Source: Emydura subglobosa
Taxonomy: Eukaryota > Chordata > Testudines > Chelidae
DNA length: 64,000 nucleotides
Direction of reading: 5' to 3'
Assembly: GCA_007922225.1 (NCBI GenBank)
Contig: ML679995.1
Coordinates: 2,309,928-2,373,927, forward strand
The notes beneath the pieces were generated by a model that ran no database searches, was not told the DNA's origin, and saw nothing but the letters and a program-made list of their open reading frames with translations. Positions 22,301-32,744 of the stretch are shown here, in pieces (within the stretch, counting starts at the first letter, position 1; each line of letters begins with the position of its first letter). A program made the position numbers and the translations under genes.

Positions 22301-22390
22301 TTGCTGAAAACCAAAATTGGGGCTTTTCCTTTTGCAATTAAAAAAATCCAAATTTTCTGCAGACTTCTCGTCTTCCCTCCCCCTCCCATC
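19390..22390. other. No gene seen; C/G homopolymer zone at 21.5-21.8 kb
   Basis: Holds the MIR fragment at 20930, a TC-rich tract at 20214-20250, and many runs of 6-10 C or G between 21525 and 21800. The 22160-22370 part is an AAAATTTT-type repeat. No coding evidence. Confidence 0.5.
20930..21025 (-). repeat. MIR-like SINE fragment
   Basis: GGATCATTATCCTCACCCTAAAATGGGGAAACTGAGGCACAAAGCGACATGCC is the reversed MIR core. Confidence 0.62.
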
Positions 22391-22393
22391 ATC

Positions 22394-23190
22394 ATGAATC
22401 TGATGAGGTTCAACAAGGACAAGTGCAGAGTCCTGCACTTAGGAAGGAAGAATCCCATGCACAGCTACAGACTGGGGACCGACGAGCTAGGCAGCAGTTC
22501 TGCAGAAAAGGACCTGGGGGTTACAGTGGACAAGAAGCTGGATATGAGTCAGCAGTGTGCCCTGGTTGTCAAGAAGGCTAATAGCATATTGTGCTGCATT
22601 AGGAGGGGCATTGCCAGCAGGTCACGGGAAGTGATTATTCCCCTCTATTCGGCATTGGTGAGGCCGCATTTGGAGTATTGTGTCCAGTTTTGAGCCCCCC
22701 GCTACAGGAAGGATGTGGACAAATTGGAGAGAGTCCAGCGGAGGGCAACAAAAATGATGAGGGGGCTGGAGCACAGGACTTATGAGGAGAGGCTGAGGGA
22801 ACTGGGCTTGTTTAGTCTGCAGAAGAGAAGAATGAGGGGGGATTTGATAGCGGCCTTTAACTACCTGAAAGGGGGTTCCAGGGAGGATGGAGCTAGGCTG
22901 TTCTCAGTGGTAGCAGATGACAGAACAAGGAGCAACGGTCTCAAGTTGCAGTGGGGGAGGTCTAGGTTGGATATTAGAAATAACTTTTCCCTAGGAGGGT
23001 GGTGAAGCACTGGAATGGGTTACCTAGGGAGGGGGTGGAATCTACATCCTTAGAGGTTTGTAAGGCCCAGCTTGACAAAGCCCTGGCTGGGATGGTTTAG
23101 TTGGGGTTGGTCCTGCTCTGAGCAGTGGGTTGGACTAGATACCTCCTGAGGTCTCTTCCAACCCTCATCTTCTATGATCCTATGAAGTTA
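22394..23190 (+). mobile_element. CR1 LINE, well-preserved 3' part
   Basis: The copy begins at GAATCTGATGAGGTTCAACAAGGACAAGTGC and ends at the TTCTATGATCCTATGAAG tail. Its reverse transcriptase C-terminus is open as [15 protein letters not shown]...[14 protein letters not shown], then a TGA interrupts, and the frame reopens at [21 protein letters not shown] (22715-23005). It is the best-preserved member of the subfamily in the window and lacks the catalytic part. Confidence 0.9.
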
Positions 23191-23194
23191 TACT

Positions 23195-26100
23195 GGAAAA
23201 ATCATTAAGAATGGCTGATCCCTGCTTCCGAGAAAGCTGCTGGAATTACAGGCGCTCAGATACTATGGTGATGGGCCTGAAAAGGACAGAATCTACCTGC
23301 ATCAAATACAGGAGATTTTGCAGGCCAGGAAACACAGGTTTAGGGTAAAAATTTCAAAAGTGCCTCGGGCACTTGGCTGCCAAGTGGCAGGGAAAGCCAG
23401 GGGATTTCAATGTCAGATTTCTCTGGGGCTTAGGCACCGGGGCGCTCCTGCAGTTCTCACTGGGAATGACCTACTTTTGAAAATCTGGTTCTGAGTCACT
23501 CTTGAAAATAGGGTTTAGGTGCTTTTGAAAATATTACCTTTAATCTGCCCTGGCTGCAGGGCGTGAGTTCTACAGCATTCCCCACACCCCCCTCGGTGCA
23601 GCACAGCCATGGAGAGAGACCGAAACAAAGGCCTTGCACACGTTCCTGGGAACGGCCAGTGGCTCTCCAGTGCCGTTATCCATGTCCCTTTTGCTCACGA
23701 CTCTGGAACACTGGTGCAAAATAGGGGGTTTGTTGGCAGGAATGTTCAGAGAACGGCTGCTCACGGTGTTGTTATTTATTAGTTTAACGCAGCCCAAATG
23801 TAGCCAAGGTGCCTCTTAAAATGCATGAACAGGGATGTGCACAGGTCAAGAAGCCCCATTATTTAGTCAGTTTGTTACTTGCACTTTGCTATTGACGAGT
23901 TGTTATTCCCTGGCTCAGAACATTTCTCCCACGCAGGCAGGGAAACAATGCCATGGACAGATCAGGAGTAGGGCTGGTTGACGATTTTCCGGGGCAATGT
24001 TTGCCCATCAGACACATTCCGTGACCCAGAAATCGAAATGTTTGGTGGGAATTAGGGATTTCAATGACTTTTGGTTAGAAAGAGAATCGAAGTGAAGAAT
24101 TTAGGTAACGTCAAACTGTTCTGGTTTGACTTTTTTGTTTTTTGTTTTAACAGACCATTTTGATTTGTGTTCTTCGGACCCAACGTCTCCTTTTGGAATA
24201 GAACAGAGAAAAGTTGACATCGACACCAGATGTTTAGATTCACCCCGAGTGATTTCTTTCTGAACACTTCATTTTGCAGGGCGGTTCTGCAGTCTCGGTT
24301 TGGAGTGCTGTGCCGGGTGGGCTGGGCTCCGTTTCCTCGTGGTCACAAGGGCCTGGTTTGAGGGCTGAGCCCCGGCTGAGGCCGCAGGGCCGGTGGTTAG
24401 TAAAATTCCTCTCTTTGCTTGTGAAGCGGGCCCAGTGGACACAGAAACCACAGAGAAAACAAACAGCTAGCAGACTCTCAGTGCCAGAGTCACTTTTCAG
24501 AGCAGGATGCTCCTTCGATGCTGCAGACAGCTCCTCTCCCTGCCCCCCGTAGCAGATCTGAGGAGAGGGAACCATTCGATTCGACCCAAAATTGGCATTC
24601 CAGGGACAGGAAATGCCAGACTGGTGCAAAAGCCAGCTTCCACCTAGCCCAGGGTCTTAGCTCTGACCATGGCCAGGCCCAGCTGTTTGTCAGGAAGGTG
24701 CAAGAACCCCTGAAACGGGTAATTATGGCATAACCACGTCCTTGGGTTTTATTGTTCACTAGTAGCTGTGAGCTTGTGGCACGGGCGCAATTCGCGAAGT
24801 CGGGTGTGTAAAAAAAAACCCGACGCCGTCTGAGGACTTAAAAACGGGATGTTCCTGGACGGCGAATCCCAGGGGTGGCTGCAGCTGGCGATGTGCGGAG
24901 CAAAAAGAGCCTCGGCCCATGCCAGCCGGTCATGGCTGTGCCCCTAACGCGGCTGGATGGCAAGGAGGTCCCGAGCTCGTACTCCGGCTCACTGAGCGCG
25001 TGGGGTGAATCAAGGCCTGGTGGCACCTGCTGGCTTGCCAGACCTCGCTTCCCTCCAGCTTCCTCTGCCCTGCCCCACCCCACCTGGCCCTCCTCCCTGT
25101 CCACGGGGGATCGCCTCTTGGCCTGTAGCGACTGTTCGGTCCTTGTCCTGTCTACTACGGCTGTCAGCCAGGGGGCCCGTTAATGGCAAGAGAGATGGGG
25201 AGCCGTGGCCGTCTGCCCCGCTGAGAACGGGGTGGATCCTTTCACGACAGCTGTTCACCAGGAGCCCCATTTGGTTTGTGCGACATTTGAACGGGAGATC
25301 TGGCGCGCGAAGGTTCAGTCCCTGCCAGCGTCTAGCCCTGCTATTCGAGGAGCAGGATTCCTGCCTCCCGGCCCCCCGCAGTCAGGCTCCGGGGCTCCCT
25401 GCAGAGACATGGGAGGGTTTGTTATTTAGAGGAACCATGATGAGCCCTGGCAGGTTCCCATGAGGAGTCGAAGCACTGTAATGAACTAAAGCGTCAGGCC
25501 CCATTTCCGAATAAACCCGTCTCCACGCCCTGGCCCGACTCTCTGTCTGGGAGTGCTACTTACCATCTGGTTGCCGTATAAACTGGGCTTCTTTCCACGC
25601 AGAAGTGTGGGCCCCACCTGGTCCAAGAGAGAGGTGCTGGATGGAGAAACGCCTTCTGGAAAGCGAGTTGGGGCTTTCCACAGGGAGTGACGCCAGCCCT
25701 TTCACCTGGAACTTCACATTGGGGAGAGGCCAACAAAAATTGTCACCTGGGAATGAGCTATCAGAGTGTGACGTGGCCTGGGCCCAGGTCGTCGCCAGCT
25801 ATTATCTAACCCGGGAGCCATGCATGCCTCCGGCCCCTTCCGTCTGAGGGCAAATCAGTCCACAGACAATGAGAGTCAGCCTGCCAGCGCTCCCCCGGGT
25901 GCAGACAGTGCACCCCCATTTCACACCGGGGGAGACTGAGGTCCAGCAAGGGTGAGTGACTTCACCCCGGCTACCCAGGAGACTGTGGCAAGAGCCAAGA
26001 TCACACAGCTAGAACCATGAGAAGTGGGTTATTGGGCCGTGAGCTGTTCTCAGTGGACAGGCGTCCCCGTCTCTCAAACTCTCAAAGCTGGAAGTGACTG

Positions 26101-26540
26101 GCCCCCGGCTGGCCTCCTCAGCGGGGCGGCTGGGAGAGAATGGGCCTGGGAGGCTGAAGTTCCTGGCTGATGACGAGGGAGAAAGCAGCCCTCCGTTTTG
26201 GGTGGACATCAGGGCGAAGGGACACCCGGAGCGCCCTGCATGGGGAGATCCGTCTCCAGGCGCCACTCACCGCTTGGTCCTTCTGCCGGAACCACAGTCG
26301 GCAAACGGCCATCGCCGGGGTCGGCGTGGACAAGTGTCCACTAGGAACCGGAGTGACGCTGGCACCACCGAGCCCTGGGCCAGATTAGAGCCGGTGGTGC
26401 CGCAGAAGTTAATGTTCGACCAAAGCAATAACAAAAAAATCCCCTTTCCCGCTTTGTGAAAGAGAAAGTAAATAGTGGTGTTAGCACAGGGCTGGGACCT
26501 GGGACAATAGGCGGCGAGATTAGGGCAGGGCTTCATTAGA
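23195..26540. other. No gene seen
   Basis: 23340-23540 has dispersed-repeat wording (TTTTGAAAATCTGGTTCTGAGTC, TTTAGGTGCTTTTGAAAATATTACC). 24000-24265 is an AT-rich GAAA/TTTC repeat. The rest is unassigned GC-rich sequence with the MIR fragment at 25890. Confidence 0.45.
25890..26015 (-). repeat. MIR-like SINE fragment
   Basis: CCCCCATTTCACACCGGGGGAGACTGAGGTCCAGCAAGGGTGAGTGACTTCACCCCGGCTACCCAGG is the reversed MIR core. Confidence 0.6.
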
Positions 26541-26544
26541 AAAG

Positions 26545-26795
26545 GCATGACATGCTAGCCAGGTGGTACAGCCGTGGCATACAGCCATGCTAGCAAACCT
26601 CCTCATTCCAACACAGCTTAGCCACGCAAAAGAGAGCTCCCCGTGTGAAATACACCCTTCTGGCGCGGGTGAGCCCGTGTGACTGCGTCTACACCGGGCT
26701 TTTGCTGGGTACAGAAATGCCACAGGAAAACCACCCCCTCTCACTCCCATTGCTGCAGTGGCAACAATTTCTAGCGTGGCCCTAACCTAGACTCC
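26545..26795. mobile_element. TIR-type DNA element fragment
   Basis: AGCTTAGCCACGCAAAAGAGAGCTCCCC, GACTGCGTCTACACCGGGCTTTTGCTGGGTACAGAAATGCC and CTAGCGTGGCCCTAACC resemble the interior and right end of a common reptilian short DNA transposon (GTCTACAC-type). No matched left terminus was found. Confidence 0.38.
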
Positions 26796-27805
26796 CCCGT
26801 CTCCTCTGCGAGGGGCCGCCCACTCTGGGGTGCTGTGCTATGGCAGGGCCACGCTGGCTGGCGGGAAGAGGAGTTGCTTTTCCAGGCGCAGCCCACGCCG
26901 GCCCCTTTGCACAGGGGGTGATTGCAAGCCAGCCGCAAACAAGCAGTGAGCTGCATGCGGAATTCAGCATTCGGCTGCACCGGTGCCAGCACCCTGGGCT
27001 TTTATAATCCAGGGAAATGTCTGTCCTTGGCACCAAACGAGCACGGGAAAGAGAGCGAATGCATGGGCATCTCCTCCCGGCTGACTGAGCCCCTGCAGCT
27101 GCGCGCTCTGTCCCTGCACCTCTCCCAGCTGCCGCTAGCCCATGGAGCCCAGCCTTGGCCATGGCGCTGGCAGGGCTAGGAGAGTTGTGGAAACGAAGCT
27201 GCTGAGCTTTGGAAGTGGAGGGAGGGTGGCTGGGGCAGTGTGTCACTGGCTGGAGCAGGGCAAATTGGGAAGATCCCAGGACTCAGCCCTGCCATCCTAC
27301 CCCACCCCTATCCTGTTACCCCAGCATGGGGCAAAGGCAATGAAACGAGGCTTCCCGAGTCAAGGAACACCTTCACGGCCGCCAGCTTGAACCCAGCCTA
27401 GGTCCAGAGAAGTGAGAGATGCTGCGATCTGATGCGGGTTCCCCGTGCAGACGTACCACCCCTTCTTCCCTCCAGGACACGTCCCCCTGACAACACCTGC
27501 CGTCTAGAGCTGGTCGGAAAATGGTTTCCATGAACACCGGCTTTTCAAAGCACCCCAGGTTTGCATGAAAAAACCTCCGGCTCCCTCTCAACCTCTGATT
27601 TGGCTGTGCACCGAATCAGAGGGGCCATTTGTGCTTCGTCTAGAAACCAAAGATAATGGAGCAAATAATCGAAGCGTCCCTTTGTAAGCACCTGGCTGAT
27701 AACGAGGTGCTGAGTATCAGTCAGCATGGATTTGTCAAGAGCAAATGACATCAAACCCAGCTCAGCTCCTCCTGGGAGAGGGTAACAAGCCTCGCAGACA
27801 GCATG

Positions 27806-28222
27806 TATGGCCCCACGGGTCTAGAACCCAGGCCTGCAGAGCAGCCAGCATCTCAGGGCTGCCACCCAGCCATAGGTGTCACCAGCTAGTGACGTGGCCC
27901 ATGGGATGTTCCGCCTCAAGGATTTGACAGACAGCAGCTTCATGGCTCCTGATTGGCTCCCTGCCCTATATAAACCCAAGGGCATTCCAAGAAGCGTTCA
28001 GGTAATAGTGTGGATCCCCTGTACTTACTGTGACTGGTCTCACTCCTGAGTGCCTGGCTTTGACCACAGCTTGATCTGGCTTTTGTCTCTTGACTTGGAT
28101 TCTGACCCTGGGTATCGACCCTGGCCTGGAACCTGACTATGAACTCCTCCACCACACCCAGCCTCAGGTTTGCCCCTGCTCTGACTCTGGGCCCGGACTG
28201 CTCTTGTTGTGATCCTGACATG
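27806..28222 (+). mobile_element. Solo LTR-like insertion inside CR1
   Basis: The block separates two adjoining CR1 segments, begins TGTATGG and ends CCTGACA, the TG...CA form of an LTR. It contains a CCAAT-type box (GATTGGCTCC, about 27951) and a TATA box (CCCTATATAAACCC, about 27962) at the right spacing for a retroelement promoter, followed by a pyrimidine-rich stretch. No flanking duplication was confirmed and no coding sequence is present. Confidence 0.5.
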
Positions 28223-29099
28223 GGGGGAAACGGTAGCTGTGGGATATCTTGACTTTAGCAAGGCTTTTGATACTGTCTCATGTAACCTCATAAACAAACT
28301 GGCCTCGATGAACTTGCTGTAAGGTGGGCATGCAACTGGTTGCAAAACCATGCTCCGTAGTTATCAACGGTTCACAGACAAGCTGGAAGGGGATATCAAA
28401 GGGGGTCCTGCTGGGATCTGTCCTGGGTTTCATTCTAGTCAATATTTTCATAAATGACTTGGAGAATAAAGTCTTAGAAAGTACACTTAAAGTTTATGGT
28501 ACCAAGCTGGGAGGGGTGGCAAGTGCCTTGGAAGACAGGATGAGAATTCAAAACAACCTGGAGAAAGGGTCTGAAATAACTAGAAATCAATTCAGTGAGG
28601 ACAAATGTAAAGTACTTCACTCTAGGAAGGAATAATCAGCTGCATAAATACAAAAGGTGAAATGCCTGCCTAGGGAGGTGAGCTGCAGAAAGGGATCCGG
28701 GGGTCAGAGTGGATCACAAATTGAATATGAGTCAACAAAATAACACTGTTGCAAAAAAAAGGTAAATCATTCTGGGCTGTATTCGCAGGAGTGTTTGTAA
28801 GCAAGACACAAGAAAGAATTCTTCTGCTCTACTCAACATGGATGAAGCCTCAGCTGGTGTATTGTGTCCTGCTCTGGGCCCCACATTTGGGGAAAGATGG
28901 GTACAAATTGGAGAAGGTCTGGAGGAGAGCAATAAAAATGATCAATGGCCTCGAAAACGTGACCTATGAGGAAAGACGGGAAAAAGTGGGTTTATTTTGT
29001 CTGGAGAAGAGAATAGCGTGTGTGCATGACAGTCTTCAAATCCATAAAACGTTGTCATAAGAAGGGTGATGAATTGTTCTCCTGATCTGCTGAGGCCAG

Positions 29100-29364
29100 G
29101 ACAAGGGGGGTTGGTTAGACGGTAACCGTATGTCTAGGCTGATGTTGGACACCTGTACCTGGCCTGCGTCAGCTGACTGGTCTCAGGCTGCGGGGTTATA
29201 AAACTGCAGTGTAGACTGGACACTGCCCCCTCGCAGGGTCCCAGAGCCCGGCTCCAGCCCGATCCCAGACGTCTGCATTGCCATTTTATGTCCCTGCACC
29301 CTGAGCCAGCCGCCCAACCAGCCGGGGTGTTTCACCGTGGTGTAGAAGATGCACCCTAGGGAAA
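29100..29364. mobile_element. TIR-type DNA element fragment inside CR1
   Basis: The segment breaks the CR1 copy between reverse transcriptase and 3' end. It carries GGGGTTATAAAACTGCAGTGTAGACTGGACACTGCCCC and GACGTCTGCATTGCC, wording typical of short reptilian DNA transposons with TGTAGAC-rich ends. No clean inverted termini or target duplication were found, so class and ends are uncertain. Confidence 0.4.
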
Positions 29365-29564
29365 ACTTCCTACCGGTCAGGGTAGTTCAGCACTTGGAAC
29401 AAATTGCCCAGGGAGGCTGTGGAAACTCTGTCCTTGCAGGTGTTTAAGAACAGGTCAGACAATCACCTGTTAGGGATGGTCTAGATAATACTTAGTCTTC
29501 CTGCCTCAGTGCAGGGGACTGGACTATCTGACCTGCTGGTGCCTTCCAGGGCTACATGGCTGAC

Positions 29565-29840
29565 ATGTTTTGCTTAGTTTTATTCAAATAATTCATTTTG
29601 GGGTTTTTTTCTTAGGTGGAGAAAGAGGCGAAGGAGGGGGCAGAAAGAACGGGCAAAATACACCAAAACCCAAACCAATCATTTATGGGAATGAAGTGAG
29701 ATTTATTTTGCTTCATTTCATTTCATCGAAAAATTGAAAATAACCCCAGGAAAAGTTTGAAACCGACGAAACATTTAAACGTTGTTCAACTGCCCGGCAG
29801 AAAACACTGTGTTTTCCAGCCCAGTTGGCTCTGAGCAACC
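29565..29840. repeat. AT-rich AAAATTTT-type dispersed repeat
   Basis: The stretch has many GAAA/TTTC-containing words (GAAACCGACGAAACATTTAAACG, TTTCATTTCATCGAAAAATTGAAAATAACC). Similar text appears at 22160-22370 and 24000-24265. It is noncoding; the family was not identified. Confidence 0.35.
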
Positions 29841-29854
29841 TCTGCCAGGAATTA

Positions 29855-30250
29855 AAACGTACACTTCATTTCCACTCTGAATTTGTCCAGCTTCAACCTC
29901 CAGTCCTTGGCTCGTGTTAGACTGAAGAGCCTATTAAATATTTGTTCCCCATGTAGGTGCTGACAGCCCGTGATCAGGTCACCCCTTAACCGTCTCTTTA
30001 AGCTAATGAGGCTCAAGCTGTCACTATAAAGCAGGTTTTCTAATCCTTTTGTGGCTCTTCTCTGGCCCCTCTCCAACTTATCAGCATCCTTCTTGGATGG
30101 TGGGCGCCGGAACTGGACCCAGGATGCCAGCAGCAGTCGCACCAGTGCCAGACACAGCGGTAGAATAACCTCTCCGCTCCGCCTCCAGATTCCCCTCTTT
30201 ACGCCTCCCAGGATCACACTGGGAGCTCGTGTTCCACAGACCATCCACTG
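29855..30250 (-). mobile_element. CR1 LINE 3' fragment
   Basis: The reverse complement encodes CR1 reverse transcriptase C-terminal blocks (GEVILPLCLALVRLLLASWVQF and KDADKLERGQRRATKGLENL within 29852-30421). It points against the CR1 copy that ends at 29562. Stops and frameshifts break it. Confidence 0.72.
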
Positions 30251-30254
30251 TGAG

Positions 30255-31295
30255 CCCTCCTCGGTTTCAGTGTCCCCCCCTTCCCAGAATCGAATCCCTA
30301 ACACCGAATAACCCAACCCCAGCAGTGTTCCAGGCAAAGGGCTAGCTGGGGGCGCACGCTGGCGAGGGGGTTCCCACTTCCCTCTCTGCAGAGCCAAGCA
30401 CAAGTTTCTCTTTCTCGGCATGCTGTCGGTTTCATTTTTCTTTCAGCTTCTGACTATTGGCTTGAGTCCAGACGTATGGGAAAGGAGGCCAGCGGAGATG
30501 GCTGAGCGAGTGGGTACCCCCCCGTCCAGGCCAAGTCCGAGAAGGGTCCCTGCTGCAGCTTGGAGGGATGGCTGTACCTGGCTGGATGTGTGCTCCGGGG
30601 CTAGGGAAGGGTGTGCACGCCTTCTTTGAGGTCAGGAAGCACGCAGGGCCAGACGATGGTGCCGGCTGCTCTGGGGCCAGGGGAATACACACAGCGACCT
30701 TTCCCCATAATGCAGCCTGAAAAGAGGCAGCCGTACCGGTGCAGGGGATGTCTGCACAGTGTCTTGTATGTGGGGCCCGCCCCAGAGCTCTGCCCTCAGT
30801 GGGTTTGGGTCTGGCTTGCTGTGTGTGTTCTCAGTGGGGGTCTCCCTAGTGCTGCGCGCCGTGGAGGGACCCTGTCCTGGTGGGGTGCGCGTTGGCCGTG
30901 ACTCGGCCTGCCCTGCACACGGGGAGAGGCTGTGCTGGGTGAGGTCGGCAGGAGCCTGCTGTTCTACTGGTCACCAATGGGAGAGACCTGCCCACGCGCC
31001 GGGTCCCCACCGACATGCCCCATCTCCGCCAGCTCAGCCGACGGCCTCTCCTCCCCACCCCTCAGGGTGTAGCTCGTGCCCCGACTGGAGCCAGGCCCCA
31101 GCCTCCAGAGTGGGGCCCTGGGACCTCTCTGCCCACGTGGGGTCCAATTCCTGGAGCAGGAAGGCTGGAAACAGACGCTCACGCGGGCCCATCCGTGCGT
31201 TGTTTGAGCCAGGAATGCCCTTGATAGAGACAGACCCAGGTCCATGCCCCGGGGCCTGAACCCTCTCAACGCGGTGTTACCAGATTTGCCCTTCA
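30255..31295. other. No gene seen
   Basis: GC-rich sequence with overlapping chance frames (30759-31259 and its reverse). No repeat family recognised. Confidence 0.45.
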
Positions 31296-31299
31296 CCTT

Positions 31300-32740
31300 A
31301 GGGTATGCTCATTTATTAGGGTTACCTTCCTGGAAGGGGGGGGCATGTGATTCTAGGGGTGTGATTCTACTAATGTACTGCTTGTGTTACTGGTGTGTTC
31401 ATAGGGCTACAAGCCCCCTCCCAATGGAGCTATCCTGCAGGACCTAAGGTTTTCAGGGCTGGGTTCCTCCAGCACCAGATTCAAATAAACCCCCCACAGA
31501 TACACACACACACATATACACAGTTCAGCTCAACTTAGTGCGTCTGAGCGGACCGGGCTATCAGCACTCTCAGCTGACCCCTTATATGTCCCTGAACTCA
31601 GCAGGCTGGGTGACACCACACTCTCCGTGGCTACCCTTATATGCCCCTTTGCAACACACCAGAATAGAGCAGGCTGGGTCCAAACAGCACCTTTTTGGCT
31701 ACTCCCCTTAATTGCCCCTGGACTCAATCAGGCTGGGTCAAACAGCACTTGAGCTGCACCCTCATTTGCCCCTGGACTCCGTAGGCTAGGCAGAGCAGCA
31801 CTTCCTGGCTGTCCCCTTCATATGCCCCTTTACACCACAATTGTTCTAGCAGTAACCCCCTTGATGAGCAAACCCCATAGGATTTTTGGGCACTCCCGAG
31901 ATCTTTGGCTTAGGTAAGAGAAGCGTTGCTGCAGAGCAAGATAGGGACCAAGGACACAAAGGAATAAAATAAAGTTTGGAGAGATAGAGAGAGAAAGTGG
32001 CAACCAGCTTGATTATAACAGTTATTTTATTGCTAGGTATATAAAACTTACATTATAGTAATACCATACCATCAAAACTTACAGTACTACACAATTACAG
32101 TTGGGGGTATTGAAGAAAGCTATCCCAGGTGTGATTACAAAAGTAGAAAGTTATACCTGGACTAAAAGAGGGAGAGAGGGAGAGATAAGTTGTGTTGGGG
32201 GAACAAGGGATGGGGGGTTCATCTCACCACTCCATGCAGTTCAGAGGTTCCCAGGAACAGTTCAGGGTCTGGAGGGCTTTGAGTCTGGCAGAGCCCCCAA
32301 CACGATCGGTCAGGAAGAGAAGACAGGTTCCAGTGGAACTGATGCAGAGTTTGGATCCAAGCATCAGAACAGAGGTTTGAGCTTTGATAGGGAATGTGTA
32401 GATGCCAGGTTTGTTTATGGATAAACAATGTCTGGACAAAAGGAGCTGATCATTCCTGGAAGGGTGTCTTTTCTTGAGAGAGGGCTCACAATGCAACCAG
32501 GTTTCAGTGTTTTGCATACCAATAACTAGAATGGTCTGATAACTGCGGAGCTGGGTGTGTACAGGTGTGAGTTCAGTTACATCGAGAGCAGAGATTTCCC
32601 AGCATGCAGTGCTTCCCTGCATCAGCAATCCCAGAGTTCAGTGCCTGTTCCATCTTCGATGTAGAGGAGGCTTCTGTTCTTCATTCATGTGCTAACTGAG
32701 ATGCTTATGAGGCATGGGGAGTTGTCTCACCCTTGATGGG
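31300..32740 (-). mobile_element. LTR-retroelement-like block, noncoding
   Basis: A long, lower-GC, noncoding stretch with internal tandem repeats (31571-31840) and TTTTATTGCTAGGTATATAAAACTTACATTATAG near 32020, which would give an AATAAAA signal on the minus strand. These are features of a reptilian ERV or gypsy LTR, but no gag or pol remnant was seen and the ends are not defined. Confidence 0.35.
31571..31840. repeat. Diverged tandem repeat, period about 55-70 bp
   Basis: Five successive units share the order GGCTacCCCTTATATGCCCCT...GACTCAATCAGGCTGGGTCAAACAGCACTT. Unit starts are visible near 31571, 31620, 31690, 31747 and 31807. Units differ by substitutions and small indels, so the array is old. 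Confidence 0.6.
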
Positions 32741-32744
32741 AGGG

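Larger units (their letters stand above)
27630..29562 (+). mobile_element. CR1 LINE interrupted by two insertions
   Basis: Three colinear pieces make one CR1 copy. Piece one (27630-27800) has ATAATGGAGCAAATAATCGAAGCG and CAGTCAGCATGGATTTGTCAAGAGC. Piece two (28220-29100) has the CTTGACTTTAGCAAGGCTTTTGATACTGTCTC motif A region, a degenerate motif B (GSVLGFILVNIFINDL) and a YCVLLWAPHLGKDGYKLEKV block. Piece three (29365-29562) has the 3' end (GTTCAGCACTTGGAACAAATTGCCCAGGG...GACCTGCTGGTGCCTTCCAGGG). Between them lie an LTR-like block and a TIR-type fragment. It is a different CR1 subfamily from the 22-kb copy. Confidence 0.72.
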
